A stretch of DNA of 64,000 nt from Xiphophorus maculatus. Its lineage: Eukaryota > Chordata > Actinopteri > Cyprinodontiformes > Poeciliidae. Positions within the stretch are counted from its first letter, which is position 1. Every line of letters begins with the position of its first letter. A program made the position numbers and the translations under genes. Shown here one piece after another: positions 1 to 12,490 of the stretch. The notes beneath the pieces are model-generated. The model was not told where the DNA came from. It saw only the letters and a list, made by a program, of their open reading frames with translations, and did no database searches. Location: assembly GCF_002775205.1 (NCBI RefSeq), contig NC_036460.1, positions 24,260,751 to 24,324,750 of the forward strand, read 5' to 3'.

Positions 1-3000
1 TTTATCTTTGCTCTGTTCATTTAACCTGATAGGTTCAGACATGTCAGAGTGAATACTCTCATGTTCTAAAACGGGTTTTTGTACATCTATATTTTTATTA
101 TTTATACAGCCCAAACTCTGTTTTTTTTTTAAAAAAAACACTACATGGAATATGATTTAATAAAGCAAATACACTTATTTATGAAAAAGAAATGTGTTCT
201 CTTTTTGACAAGACTTGAGTTTTTTGCTGTCCAAAAAAAGTCTTAAATACACCCATATTTTTTATTCACATTTACTTCTGGCTTTATTTTTTTTAAACTT
301 TGGATTCATTTTGTGTGTTTTTTTTTCCCACCAACTTTTATTCAGTTGTCACATTGCTGTGACAAAACCACATTTCTCATGATGTCGGACTAAATTCAGT
401 CTTTCCCATAAAACGTTTGAAAGAATTTTGCTCCCAAGGCTGGTTTATTGTATTTAAAATATTAGAACCAAATTATTGTTGTCATGTTATGGGAAAGCGT
501 ATAGTTAAAGGTTCTGACACAGCCTTGGAAACTCTGGGAAACCTTGAACGTAGCTTTGATCATTCATCCAGTCTGGATAAGAATAGAAAAAATAAACTCT
601 TTGGTTATTTTCTGTTTTTTTTTTTTAAAGGACAGAAATCTAATTATCAGTCAAGTGATGGAAATACAAGATTTTGTGGAGTTTATTCTTTCTATTTAAA
701 TGAAGTGCTTTTTATTTGTTTTGCCACATAACTATTTGATTTTAACATTTTACTCATCTGTTTTTTGGGGGTTTTTGAAATATCGAATGAAGACGTACTC
801 CAAAAATAAAGGTGCATTTTTCCTCCCCTTTTGTTCTCTTTACATTCAGGTGGAGCTACTTAGTTGTTTGATTTTATTCTATTTTGTTGGGGGGTTTTTT
901 AAGTTTGCCAATGTGCTTCACAGAATCTACATTTAGTTTTGGAAACCATTCCTTATATTCAAGACAAAGAGGCCTAGAATTCAAAATGATTATTATACAA
1001 GCTGTTGTGAGTTAAGGTTTTGTTGTAAAAAATATTTTGAATTTCATAAAATTTTCCGCAAATATCTAGAAATTTTAGGTCGCGAAGTCTGTCTTGATTC
1101 AAGCAGATGAATCAAGACAGACCTACAGACCTACAGAAACACCATGTTATCATTTTCTATAGTGCCTTGCACCTCAACAGAAATACTTCGCTTTGAATTC
1201 CTATCATGCGTCCTACACTGCTGTTATGTGAGCTGACTGCTTGCCATATAACTCCTTTCAGAAATCCGAGACGTTTCCAGCTTTGGGCCTTATCTCTGCC
1301 TCTCAGTCACCTACTTCCGTCTGCTGATGTTTTAAAGCTATCGATCTAGATAAAACAGTTTCAGAGCAAGCTTTGACATTAAATATTAAACATATAAAGC
1401 TATTAAAGATATTTATACTAAGATTTATAACTAAAGACTTGAATATCTTAAGTAGCAGTATTCAGAGAATGGCCAGACAACAAATCATTATTGCAAATTT
1501 TTCCTAACCAATATTTGTTACAAAAAATATGCATGCATGGTTTTTTTTAAATCTATATATTTAGAACCAAATTCTGCGCTACGATCTGAACGATGGGCCT
1601 CGTCTTCACAAGAGTGAAGATTATTTGGTTATTTTTAAACTGGTGCTCACACACTACTCAGACAGTCAAGAGATGCTGCTGGGATCTCATGTAAAATTTA
1701 TGAGGAGAACAAGCGTCATTGATTTGACCTTTTCTGTTCTTTTGTACAGTAAGCAATGGAGTAAATGGATTAAAGAAAAGAAAAAAAAACATGATTTGTG
1801 TACTGCATATGTTCCATAAGAACTATTTGTTTTTCTCTCGTTCTGTTTGTTTCTGCAAAAATATTACAGATCCTTTTGTTTGGTGACGGCTGCCTTCGAA
1901 GAAAACTGAAAAACAACCAGCGTTGTTGTGTTTTTTCTGGGGAAACATAAAGCATCTTTATCATAACGTCCTAGAAACCGGAGCTGACACACTGTGGTCC
2001 AGACAGAGCTGAGTTGCGTTTCACGTATCGCGCCTCCTGTACCCCTGCAGTCGGCTTTCGCTGCTCGGTTTGAATGCTTTTAAATGTCAGCCTCCTCTGG
2101 GCCGGAGAAGGAGAGCCGTCAGTGATCACTATCAGCTCGGCCATCGCAGTGTTGGGTTACAGAAGCGAACGGCAATCACTCCAGCCTCTTAGTTTCCGCA
2201 GAGTCGGTCAGAGAAGCTCCACGTTTGCCTTGTTAGGCTCGCAGAAAGAGATGTCTGAAAATATCAATGAAATGCGCTATACAAGCATAAATGTACTTCT
2301 CAGAACGCATTTGAAAGATTCTAGATTTGCAGTGGGATGATTATACATCTTCATTGAAGATGTCTGACTGTATTGTGGGTTTTCTCTTATACCGCAGGGT
2401 CAAATCTATACATGCAGACTGGAATGAATGCGTTTGCCGCATTTGGATAAATGTCCTTTAGCCCGTTGCAGAGATGCTACACTTTTCTTTTTGCGGGTGT
2501 CAGCAGTCATCTGGTGTAAACCTGGCTGGTGATTGGGCAATTCCAGTCAGAAATACCTAAAATAACATTTTCTTTAAGGCTGGAATATTATGGCTCAAAC
2601 ATAAAATCTCCGTTGTTGTTTTTTTTTTGTATGTTAAAATCAATTTCCAATTTTTAAACCCCCCCCCCCTCCCCCCTTTCTTTTCTTACAAAGGAATTAC
2701 AAATGACAAAATTATCTTTTTTTTAAAAAAAAGGCTTTTATTTCAACCATTCCTTCTATGAGTTGACCTGAAATCAAAAACCAAATAATTAGAAGTTGTA
2801 AAACAAGATGGCCGCCCTGGGCATTCTGACCTCATCTCTTGAACTATGTGGCTAAATGTGATGAGAGACATTTGACCACACATTAGTGAGCATGTTGGAT
2901 ACGTTTGAGGCTTTATGTGCAATTTTGACTTTGCATGAATTACAGAAAATGTATTCAAACCAGTGTATACTCAGTTTTAAAAGTCATTGGCATGTTTTGC

Positions 3001-4270
3001 ATACAGTCATTCCCCCTGGACAACACAAGCTTTTAAAAGCTGCAAAATAATATGATTCTCACGGCAGCTTGACGTATGTTCATCGCTACTGCATAATTTG
3101 AGAGAAAATGAATTTTTAACATGTATTTCTCACCGTAACAGAAATGAAAACATTGTTTAGAAAACATTCTTCTTTTGCTTAAAAAGAAACAGAAAAGAAA
3201 CACATGTTCTGGTTCCTCTTCTTCAAACATAAAGCGTTTCAAAGCATCCATCATGATACCTGATTGGTAAGTTGTCTTTCCACGTAGCTTTAAAATTCAC
3301 TATACAGTGGAGTATTCTTTTTTTTTTTAAGTTATCTTTTTCATAATTAAATGTTTCTGAAGCATTCGGTGTGTAAGGAATTCGACCATATATGTCTCTG
3401 AGCCAGAGTTTGACCCTGATGACCCCCAAAACCAAGACAGAGCTTGAAGCTGAAGCAAATGGTGATGATGGTGATCATCTTCAGGACAAATCTGTTCAAA
3501 TTCATGTAAACTAATTATGTCTGATTAGTTTCCATGCAATTTCACAACTCGCCAAGTTAGTTTTCAAGGTATTTGACTTGCATCATCTCAAATATTGACC
3601 ATATTTTCTATAATAGTTCCTTGATGCAGTCCGGACTCAAACTATTTTAGCTTACCAAGCATCTTCTCTCTCTCTGACTGCTGAGCAAAGACATTTTCCT
3701 ACTCCTTCCCAGTGAGGGAAATGATTCAGGTTGTCCTGGTAAAACAGGGCTCATTATATGGTGCATGCCGAAGGTTTACACAACCTTGTGAAATTGCGAT
3801 GTTTTTGTAAAAATGAGGCCGTAATAACTTTCCCCCCGCCCCCAATATGTTTTCAGTTTTGAGGTGAAAATTTCAACCTGTGTACGTCAAACAAGCAATT
3901 CTGTTAGATGGGAAAATGTCAAGCAAAGAGGAAAGCTGTGAAAATGCGCAGACCCTTCGGTACACACTCTGTTCCATCACACTTTGGTTCAGTTTTTACA
4001 TTCAGTGCTTACACGCCTTTTTCTGCTGTTCAATCGTTCGAATCCTTCAGCCAAAAGCCGAAGTTTGCAGAGAGGTGCCAAAGGAGCAAAATGGTCCTAC
4101 TGTCTAAACGTATCAGTCAGGGGAAGGACATAATAAAAACGTTTCCCATTGCATTAATGCGGCATATGGCGGCACAGTAAAAACAATCATTAGTAATGAG
4201 AGAAAATATGCAACAATAGTGGCATTACAAAAAGACAAACTGGTAGAGAAGGGCTGCTAGAGGCCGACAG
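1..4270. other. Intergenic, no gene recognised
   Basis: AT-rich non-coding DNA with homopolymer runs and a C-rich tract near 2658-2680. The short open frames here have no recognisable domain, no codon bias and no splice-linked partners. The only structured element I see is a perfect hairpin at 1087-1122, listed separately. Confidence 0.6.
1087..1122. repeat. Perfect 15-bp inverted repeat (hairpin)
   Basis: GTCTGTCTTGATTCA at 1087-1101 is exactly reverse-complemented at 1108-1122, around a 6-nt loop. There is no T-run or promoter context that would make it a functional terminator, and no second copy of this sequence was seen in the window. Confidence 0.8.
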
Positions 4271-4279
4271 CGACACTAA

Positions 4280-4530
4280 AAAAGCTGCAGGACCTTTTGG
4301 ATACACTGGCTGAGACTTAATTGTGATAACATTGTCCTGTGTTCATAGTTTGAAATAGTGTTCAAAACCAAAAGCCTTTCGTTTCCAAAGAAAACAGTCA
4401 AAGCTGGCTGAAACATTCTCAAACATTGTGCGTGGCACCATGACAAGAACGCCATAACCACAGTGAAACACGGCGGCAGCAGCATCATGATCTGGAGCTG
4501 CTTTTCTTTGCTTGGAAGTGTGGGATTTGT
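4280..4530 (+). mobile_element. Tc1-like transposase relic
   Basis: In the plus orientation the region around 4450-4515 encodes a stretch resembling the conserved Tc1 block TVKHGGGSIMLWGCFS (here roughly TVKHGGSSIMIWSCFS). The upstream sequence has the usual Tc1 wording but with frameshifts and stops. This is a short, dead fragment; no terminal repeats are visible. Confidence 0.65.
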
Positions 4531-4559
4531 TGAGGTGAAATTGTCTCATCGTTCTCGAT

Positions 4560-5830
4560 AGCTGTTACATTTTGACTGGTTTTCTGCTAGAAAGCTGAAG
4601 GTGAAGAGGTTTCGCGTTTTCGGCGTCATTAGAGAGTGCAAGTGTACATTTAAGTGGTCAGTAGAATTGGTTGTTCACTGGGAGAAAATGAAGGTTCTGG
4701 AATGAGTTCAGACACAAGGCTGATAGAAAACGAGAGCGATTGCCTGAAGAGAGCGGCGGGGCAAGAGGTGTGTTGGTGGAGCTTTTGTGTATTGCAGTGG
4801 GAAAATAGTCACATGCTGATGGATTTCGACGAAGGAAAAGAGAATGCTGGGGCATCTGCTGCATCTCCACCCCTTTTCCTTTCACTTCAACATTCAATAC
4901 AGCACTGTAGTGCCAAAACTTCCCACTAACAAATGTGTTTCTTCTTAGTTGAATTGTAACAAATATCTGTCGCATTAAAGTTGGGAGGGAAAAAAAGATT
5001 AAAGACATAATTTTTTTAATGGTATTATTGTTGTTTGCATGCCAAAACCTCTTTACCTCTACCACTTTAACAGTCATGTGACAGCCAAGTTTCTGACTGG
5101 TAATAATTAGCGATGGAAGTAGTGCGTGATGCGGCAGTTCTGCAGGAAACAACAATTGGACTTATAAATGATCAGGAAGGAACAAAGACTAACATACGAA
5201 ACATGCAACTAAAAATAAAAATCAAGCAAAAAGGAGATGTTTGAATAGATAATCAGTTGTCTTATGTGATGTCATCAGATGCATGTCAGAGGGAAAGCTT
5301 GTTTATTTTAAGGAGGGTATATTTAATCTTGATTGAAAACCAAGATAATTAAGCAAAAACTAACCCTGACCTGCTGCTTTATACGTGACAAATACATCTA
5401 ATGCGAGTTTGAGTCCCTTTTCAAAATTGTCTGGCTGGTTTGATGTAATGATTCCTGCACTGCTTGAATGTTGGACTAACCACGGTGTTAAGACAGTTGC
5501 CGGTGGTGATCAGCATGCAGGTCCATATGGAGATTTTCTTTGCTTGCATCCTCACTCACATTTGCAGAACAATGGAGTTTAATTTCTGCAGGCTTCCCGA
5601 GCAATGTGAATGTGCATCTCAATAAATTAGAATGTGATTTAAAAGTTGTTTTTTTAAACACCAGTAATAAAATTTAAATGGGAAAAGTCATATAGAGATT
5701 TATAAACAAAGAATATTTTTTAAGGTCCAATTTATTGTCATTTAGATGTTTGAGGTTTACAGCTCTTAAAATATTCTGCTCTTTGGAAAGTTTAGTTGTT
5801 TAAGACTGATTCTTTTTTTTTTTTTAGATA
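4560..5830. other. Intergenic, nothing recognised
   Basis: No gene or repeat family recognised. A 165-codon minus-strand open frame lies at 4658-5155, but it has no recognisable domain and looks like chance. Confidence 0.5.
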
Positions 5831-5832
5831 TA

Positions 5833-5965
5833 CAGTACAGACCAAAAGTTTGGACACAACAGTGTGTCCAAACTTTTGGTCTGTACTCAGTTCAGACTAA
5901 AGGTTTGGACACACTTTCTCATTGAATTCAATGAGAAAGTGTGTCCAAACTTTTGGTCTGTACTG
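5833..5965. mobile_element. Doubly palindromic Tc1/mariner-type MITE
   Basis: The element is flanked by TA dinucleotides (5831-5832 and 5966-5967) and starts and ends with CAGTACAGACC and its complement. It is two palindromes in a row. The first, 5834-5887, has 24-bp perfect arms and a 6-nt loop. The second, 5888-5965, has about 39-bp arms centred on GAATTC with three mismatches. Both carry the motif ACCAAAAGTTTGGACAC. TA flanks and an all-palindrome structure fit a non-autonomous Tc1/mariner element; the double structure suggests one copy folded back or inserted beside another. Confidence 0.75.
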
Positions 5966-5967
5966 TA

Positions 5968-7066
5968 AAGGTTGCAACTGAAAATGATGAAACAACCTGT
6001 GACCAGGCAACTTCATCAACAACAACCTCTTGAGTCTAACCCTCCGAGAGGAGACGAGTCTTCGCCAAGATTTGTATAATAAAACGTGTTAAAACACCTT
6101 TTTTACATTTTCTCAGAAACTCAACTTTAAGCTTTTAGTATTCGAGCTCATAACAATAAAGATTACGTGAAATATGCTGTATGTAATGAATCTATTTAAC
6201 ACATAATTCAGACCTATTTGAAAGACTGAAGTGAACTTTTACACCATATTCTAACTTATTAAAATGCTCCCTGCATTAGATCTGATTGCAGCATTTCTTG
6301 CCACCCATTGTCACATTTCCTGCCAACATGCACCTATCAGCCTGCAGGCTGCAACATCTGCCGCCCCCTGAATTCATGCAACTCCAGGCTACAAAATGCT
6401 GCTGGATTTGAGCTTTTTAAAAAAAAAAAATAAAAAAAAAAATCTATATCTATTGTGGCGGCTTATCTGTCAACAAACACATGAAACACGGTTCAGATTA
6501 CCCATAAAGCGCTTATCTATGGGCTACCATGTGAAAATGAACGGACTATTGCTTTCATGCTGATAAGATATCATTTAACTGAAAGTATCCCAGATGCAGA
6601 TGAATCCCTCACTTTAGTCCGTCCACATTCAACTTTGAGGAGAAAGTGTTTTTTTTTCCCCCCATGTGGTCGCAAACCCCCGAACCCCTAAATATTCAGA
6701 ATGTATGGAAATAAAAGGTCACATTTTCGAGAAAGTTTTCATGGTGCCACGAAAACCTAATGTGATTGTCCCGCAACCAAATTAGCTGTCCCGTCAACAC
6801 AATGAGCACCGGTTCAAGGCGCCTCTCTAATCCCCCCTGCCGAGGCGGCATTTGCATACAAAAAGGCGAGCAGACACGTTTTATCTTCCAAAACACGTTT
6901 ACATTCTCAGCCTCCTTTATTCTTTACAATCAGGATTATAATTGCACTTGAGTTTGTATCTCTGCGAAACCTCCTTCACCCCCCTCATGATGATGATGAT
7001 GATGATAATATAATAATAAATTAGCAATACTATCAGGCAGTTCATTGTCCGGTTCCTGCTCTCTTT
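5968..7066. other. Downstream flank of the C3orf80 homologue
   Basis: No gene seen. It contains A-rich runs (6418-6442), a microsatellite of ATG and ATA units (6986-7020), and on the minus strand an AATAAA at 6916-6921 (TTTATT on plus), about 150 bases past the stop of the adjacent minus-strand gene. That AATAAA is a plausible polyadenylation signal for it. Confidence 0.55.
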
Positions 7067-7687
7067 TCACACCGAGTTCCGAGCTGTCCTTGCGGGGCTC
7101 ACTCCCAGAACATCCAGCCCCTGCTCTCCGGACGCCGTCGCCGCCGGTTCCGCTCCGGACAACAGGTCATCGTCGGAGCGGTCCCGGTCCCGGTGCATCT
7201 CCTGCATGCTCTCCTCGTACGTCGGCAGGTACTTGACCTCGTCGTAGGCCGGCAGGTTCGGGGAGGCGAAGTCCCCCAGGGTGCACTCCGGGTAGGGCTC
7301 CAGGAGGAGATCCTGGGACGCCGACGTGGGTCCGTGGAAGAGGGAAGGCTCCTCGGCGTGCTCCTGGTTCTGGTTCCGGTGGCGGGGCCGCGGGCAGATG
7401 ATCCTCTGGATGAAGTAGCCCATGGCGAAGAGCAGCAGCAGGATCAAGATGCCCGACAGCTTCCGCGTGAACCAGCCGACGTTGTCGAAGAAGACGTGGA
7501 TGGGGAGCTTGCAGCAGCTCTCCGCGGAGCCGGAGCTGCCGTTCCCGGGGACGGGCAGCAGGCAGCACTGGTGGCCATCCACGCACTTGACTCCCCCGCA
7601 GCTGTGCAGGGCTTGGCACGCCGAGATGAGGCAAGCCGACAAAAGTCTCCTGGTTGTCCTGCCGCCGCCCAGAAGACGGGGCTTCAT
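7067..7687 (-). CDS. C3orf80: C3orf80 homologue, single-pass membrane protein
   Basis: Intronless frame of 206 residues in a GC-rich island. A hydrophobic leader (about residues 12-27) is followed by a Cys-rich ectodomain (about 29-60, with paired Cys in CC motifs), then a signature block CCKLPIHVFFDNVGWF and a transmembrane helix around residues 78-97. The cytoplasmic tail carries LPAYDEVKYLPTYEESM. These two blocks are what I recognise from the human uncharacterised membrane protein C3orf80, which has the same order; the tail motif resembles PPxY/YxxEE-type adaptor or ubiquitin-ligase docking sites, but no function is established. It is somewhat shorter than the human protein, mostly in the low-complexity middle of the tail. 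The start is the first ATG before the leader. A candidate AATAAA lies about 150 bases downstream. Overlapping GC-rich frames on both strands are shadows. Confidence 0.9.
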   Translation of the reverse strand: MKPRLLGGGRTTRRLLSACLISACQALHSCGGVKCVDGHQCCLLPVPGNGSSGSAESCCKLPIHVFFDNVGWFTRKLSGILILLLLFAMGYFIQRIICPRPRHRNQNQEHAEEPSLFHGPTSASQDLLLEPYPECTLGDFASPNLPAYDEVKYLPTYEESMQEMHRDRDRSDDDLLSGAEPAATASGEQGLDVLGVSPARTARNSV

Positions 7688-7689
7688 CT

Positions 7690-8665
7690 CTGCGCTGCGT
7701 CTTACCTTCGCTCGATCCTCTCAGGTGTTAACAAGTGTGGTCCTTTTTTCTTTCTTTCTTTCTCTTTTTAAATCTTCCCAGTCGGAACCCAGATGATGAG
7801 TTAACACGGGCTCCGCAGCGCCGAGTGGGACAGCAGCTGCAACACCCCCCCCACCCCACATACTCCCCCCACCCCCCTTTCAGACAACCTGTCTGCTGTG
7901 GTGCACACGAAGAGAGTGGGGCAGCATCAGAGAGCAGGATGAATGATCTTACATCATTATTACGTGAATACTTACTATTAGGCTCCCTGTGTGTCCTCAC
8001 TCAAGTGAAGTTTATTCATAATATCCCTTCCCTCTAATTAGATACATTTTTATGACCTAACAGAATCAGAATCCCGTTTTATTCATGTGGACAACCAGCA
8101 ACTATAGTGACAACTAAACAAAAGTATCAATAATATCGATATCAAGTCGGTATGAGTATCGCGGTGACACTGACGTGATAGGAACGATACTTCATCTTTG
8201 TTTTGTAGTTTCTCAACTGATTCACTCTCAGATATTTTTATTTACTTATTTATTTCGACACTTTTTTTTTATTTTAGAAAAAAATGCACACAAATATGTT
8301 TCGTTTTTCCATTGACTCTCTTCATCATGTACATTTGTCAATAATGTATTTTGTAGACACATATAGAGTTTATCCAGATTTTGTTCTTGGTTTTAGCAAA
8401 AACAATTCAAAGGAAAAACAGGAAAAACACAAAAATGCCTAAAGATCAGAAGTTTGACGATATGTTGGACTTAAGTTTTGGTATTGCTGTAGATACTGAC
8501 CCTGTAATTATCCCTGTAAAATCAGATTGATACAAAATATGCACTATTGCACACCTCTACACAAAAGCACATTCATAGATAGCAAATGATAATTATTAGA
8601 CTATAATGTTAGATTTATCGTAATTAAAAAAAATTGCTAATTCAGATTATGTTTTACAGCCTTTA
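7690..8665. other. Upstream flank of the C3orf80 homologue
   Basis: Promoter-proximal GC/C-rich DNA (C runs 7846-7880) and a CTTT microsatellite (7743-7765), becoming AT-rich after about 7950. Near 8062-8090 there is a CAGAATCAGAATC plus TTTTATT stretch resembling the 3' tail of fish LINEs. No other gene seen. Confidence 0.5.
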
Positions 8666-8669
8666 CAAT

Positions 8670-9240
8670 AAACATCTATCTTTTTCTGCAAACTGATGCA
8701 TTTTATTGGGATTTTATTTAACAAACCAACACAAAGTAGTACATAACTCATATAAATGGCTTCTTTTTGTTTTACAACTAAAAATCTGGAAAGTAAAGTT
8801 CACATTTTCTACTCGGCCTCCTATCTTCTGATGCGGTTACATCCCGTGTATATATACACCTAATAAAGAGGCATGGATGCAATTTCGGTGCAAAGCACAT
8901 CTATTCTGCGAAGGTCTCCAGGGGCTTGTTTGAAAACCTTACATCTTTTAGAAAAAGCTAATTCTATGGTATTCTAAGTTTTGGACATTTCACAGAGCAT
9001 TGTTAGAAGTTGGGAGGAGTGTGTCACAACTTCAAATCAACCAAGATATCTAGAAGCCACAGGCGGGGCAACGAGAGCTCCGCAGATCCGTCAAGAGGAA
9101 AACGATTAGTAACCCATTCCACAAATTATGTGGAGAAGAGAAATCTTACTTAAAGAACGCCGTGGGAAATCATGCTTGCAGTTTGCTGCATGTTGAAGAA
9201 GGTGCTCTGCAGATGAAAACAAAGTTGAACTCAGTTGTCT
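8670..9240 (+). mobile_element. Tc1-like element relic
   Basis: 8700-8760 carries the conserved end wording of a common teleost Tc1-like family (ATTGGGATTTTATTTAACA, then CAACACAAAGTAGTACATAA). 8900-9240 carries decayed sense-strand transposase text, including the segment before the first catalytic Asp (GAAGAAGGTGCTCTG near 9195). It has multiple stops and frameshifts. Related copies in this window lie at 11130-11830, 14040-14640 and 16960-17880. Confidence 0.6.
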
Positions 9241-11125
9241 ACACTGTGTGGAAAACCTGGTGGTGGGAGGGAGGGAGTGTTTTCTTTGTCTTTTTTTCCC
9301 CCCAGAAGGTTTATAGGGAAGTTGCTCAGAGATGATGAGCAGATGGATGCAGCTAAATGCAGGGCAGTCCAGTTAGAGCGACTTTTGAAGAATGAGCACA
9401 TATTTCAATCTCAGAACGTGTAAAAACAAAACAAAACAAAAAAACCCAACATAAAATCTTATGTAATTCTCAGTCTTCTTCAAATATGTGCTACTTCGCT
9501 GTAAGGCATTTAAAAAAAACTAATCTAAATAAAATAACTGAAGTCTCGGGTTGTAATTGTAAAAAATGGGCTGCATGGTACTTTCCAGGTACTCCAGCTT
9601 TCTTTGGAGGGATCAAAATATGAAAATATGAAATCTCTTGTGAGGAACTTCATACCTACAACTCTTGCTTGCGTTGAACCGGTCCCTTGGATCTGGCTGC
9701 CCTCTCGCTACAGGTCCACGTATCACCAGTGATAGCAAATGCCTCCGATAAGAGGCGCCAATAGCTCTGCACGTCTCATAAAAAATGAATAGTTCTTGCT
9801 GTGTGGGTATGTAATGGACCTTCATTAGAGCAGAAGCTTGATTCCCATTAGCTCAGCATCACCCAAGAGAGCCATGCGTCTGCAGCACTAAAAGGAACAT
9901 AACCATAAATCTATCTCCCCGCTTTAAATAGCGGTCCCCTTGAACAACAGGTTAATTTTACTCCAAAGATCTTCCCTTGGATATCATCCAAGAATGACAG
10001 ACGGCTCACAAAGTGGCTCTACAGAACGCAAACAGATTAATTACAACACTCTGCAGACTTTTTTTTTTTTTTTTTTTTGCAATGTAATGGTGCAGTAGCA
10101 TCAGTCATTTTGTGGCTACAGAAACCGGGCTGAGTATCTTTACAAAAACTAGCTCGAGTTCAATATGAAGTGAGGGTTTGGACTTTTGTGGCTCTGCTGG
10201 GGTTTACAGTCACTGACCTTCGTAAAGCCGGACTGGACCGATGAGAACCAACTTGTGTAAAGTCTTTTGAGGTCTAAATTCCCGCATTTCACCCCGTCCT
10301 GTCTGTTTGTGTTCCTGTTTGTGATCAACCCAAACAAAGCCCAGTGCAGCAAACGCGTGATCTAATTCTGTGAGCATTGTGACGTCGGATTCAGCACAAG
10401 CGGAGCGTTGTATTTCCTTCTCTAGTCTGCCTGGATTAGGGAAACCTGATCGTAGGTTTTGCTTGTAATCAAATAAGCAATCAATATTCTCTGGACAGTG
10501 ACTCTGAGAGTTCGCCGCTGCCGCAGACGACTCCCTTCTTCTGAGGCCAGTTTTCGATGACTTCACCAGCAGTTGTTTTACCTCATTGCTTTTTACTGAC
10601 AATACCAGCAATAATTGCTTTTAATCACAGTTTTCTCCCTGCAGGGCCTGGGAAGCAGAATAAAGATGCAGAACTTTTAGCATAAGGACGGTAAAAACTA
10701 CATAAATAAGGGCGTTGGGATTTTTTAGTCACCTAAATCCAACCCATAGAAACATCTAGATAAATAGAACAAGAAAAGCCTTTTTTATGAAGAGGTAGAA
10801 GGAAGGAATAAATTAAACAGTTCTGTATTCAATTAAAATTGTCACAGTGAAAATAAAACAACAAAGAAGTACGTTCTGTTCTTTTCTGCTCCTCTCCGTA
10901 TCGTTCTCTTACAATTTGCCCTCATCAAATCTTTTCGAACTGATCTTCGTCCCGTCGCCAAGTGTTGCTTTCATCTGAGTAAGCGCATGGAGTAAATTCT
11001 CCCTTTTTCAATCTTTTTTCCTCGTTCGTGGTGCCCATCTATCAAGGAGCAACCTTCAGATCAGCACAAAAACTAAGAGCCGCAATGCCAAAGGGAAAAC
11101 CGTACCTGGTTTTCAACAAGGACTG
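9241..11125. other. Intergenic, nothing recognised
   Basis: No gene recognised. There is a poly-T tract at 10060-10078 and an A/C-rich stretch at 9422-9450. A 133-codon minus-strand open frame at 10210-10611 has no recognisable domain and is treated as chance. Confidence 0.5.
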
Positions 11126-11129
11126 GTGC

Positions 11130-11830
11130 GCATTTGTATTAACCTCGCTCGAGTCAATACTTTGTTGAGCCACGCTTTGGAGTACAATAGCTCTCCTTGG
11201 AAACGGCCTCAAGCTTAGTCAGATTGGATGGAGAGCAACTATGAACATCAGTTTTGAAGACCGGGGCTGAAGTTGACCTCCCCGTCATCTTCAAATCAAA
11301 CAAAATTGGTGTCAAATGTTTGTGCTGCAAAATGTTTCATTTGTGCTGCTTTTGTTTTAAAGACGCTACCAAAAGTCCAAAGGTCCAGAGATCAACCCGC
11401 CCTTCCACATCACCCAAATCAAACAAAATTGTCAGTAAGCGTTTGTGCTGGAATATGTTAGCAGCACAAACCAGGACTATTGTAGCACAGTTGATTAAAA
11501 CCAAATATATTTGATTTTAAAAACGTGGGAGGAATTCATGTTGACCTTACATAACCTCCGGAAACTTTTATCGACATTCAAAAAAATGACGGCACCACAA
11601 ATGCAGCACAAACATTTGACACCAATTTAGTTTGATTTGAAGAAGGTGGTTTTTTTTGTGTGTGTTTGTTTTAAACCACTCCTCTGTATTTCTGTCTCCG
11701 CGTGTCGGGTGCTTGTCCAGCTGGAAGGTGAACCTCTGCCACGGTTTCAGGTCTTCCGTCATCATCTGAAAGGTTTCCTGTCATGATTGTCCTGTTTTTA
11801 GATTAACCCACTTTTCTTTGACATGCAGCA
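11130..11830 (-). mobile_element. Tc1-like relic interrupted by another insertion
   Basis: 11155-11260 (GTCAGATTGGATGGAGAGC region) and 11700-11820 (GTCCAGCTGGAAGGTGAACC region) are antisense Tc1 transposase text of the same family as 16960-17880. The intervening bases, about 11270-11650, are unrelated and hold an inverted-repeat element, so a second transposon landed inside the relic. Confidence 0.6.
11288..11643. mobile_element. Short element with 42-bp terminal inverted repeats
   Basis: The left arm, 11288-11329 (begins TCTTCAAATCAAAC), is the reverse complement of the right arm, 11602-11643, with one mismatch over 42 bp. A third, partial copy of the arm lies inside at about 11409-11450. 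There is no transposase, so this is a MITE-like insertion within an older Tc1 relic. The superfamily is not assignable because the target duplication is unclear. Confidence 0.65.
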
Positions 11831-11968
11831 GTCCCTGCAGCTCCTCCAGAGACACACTGAGTCTCTCAGGTTAGGTGGACAGACATGTCTTTTGGGTTTG
11901 TATGTTTCTATTTTCGGATGACACAAAGAAAAGTACTTAATTAGATTGTTCAGAAATGTCCTCTAACA

Positions 11969-12490
11969 CAGGGGTTCCCAAACTTCTCCATGCCCTGGCT
12001 CCCCAAAACAAGATTACCTTCTGTCCCTCTGCAAACCCACCGGCAATGCTGCAAAATATGTAAACAAGTATCTGCTTTTACAATTTTATTCTCACATTTA
12101 TTCGTTATCCAATAATTATGACATTTGTTTAGCATAAACACTGATTCATATATTCTGATTGTAGTTGGCCATGATTTTTTAGGGTTTTTTTTTCTTTCAG
12201 TTTTTGTTGGGGTTTTTTTATTGACAGAAATGTTTGCATTTTGTGCTTACCAAGCTAGTTTCAGGAACAGAGCAGCTTGATAAATTGGACAATCAGCCAT
12301 TTAGAAAAATGAGATTGGCAAATAACATTTCAATAAGTTTTTTTTTTTTACTTAAATACTTTATTAGACTCAATTTAATTTTTTTTTTTGCTGTTTTTCC
12401 CCTTTCGTCTTCCACCAATCTTTCTGAGGCCACCCTATCGCCTCCTGGCGGCCTCACGGGGTGGCTTGGCCCCCACTTTGAGAAACACTG
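11969..12490. mobile_element. hAT-type non-autonomous element with 8-bp target duplication
   Basis: The element starts CAGGGGTTCCCAAACTT and ends CCACTTTGAGAAACACTG; these ends are imperfect inverted repeats of the hAT type. It is flanked by a perfect 8-bp direct repeat CTCTAACA (11961-11968 and 12491-12498), the target-site length of hAT transposases. The interior is T-rich with no transposase. Perfect flanks suggest a fairly young insertion. Confidence 0.85.

Noticed and set aside
4658-5155. 165-codon minus-strand open frame
   Set aside because: No recognisable domain, AT-rich composition without coding bias, no splice partners; best explained as chance.
7193-7771. Long plus-strand and second minus-strand frames over the C3orf80 homologue
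   Set aside because: GC-rich shadows of the real minus-strand gene, which has a signal peptide, membrane helix and family signatures.
10210-10611. 133-codon minus-strand open frame
   Set aside because: Residue composition is unremarkable, no family recognised, and no neighbouring exons or regulatory context.
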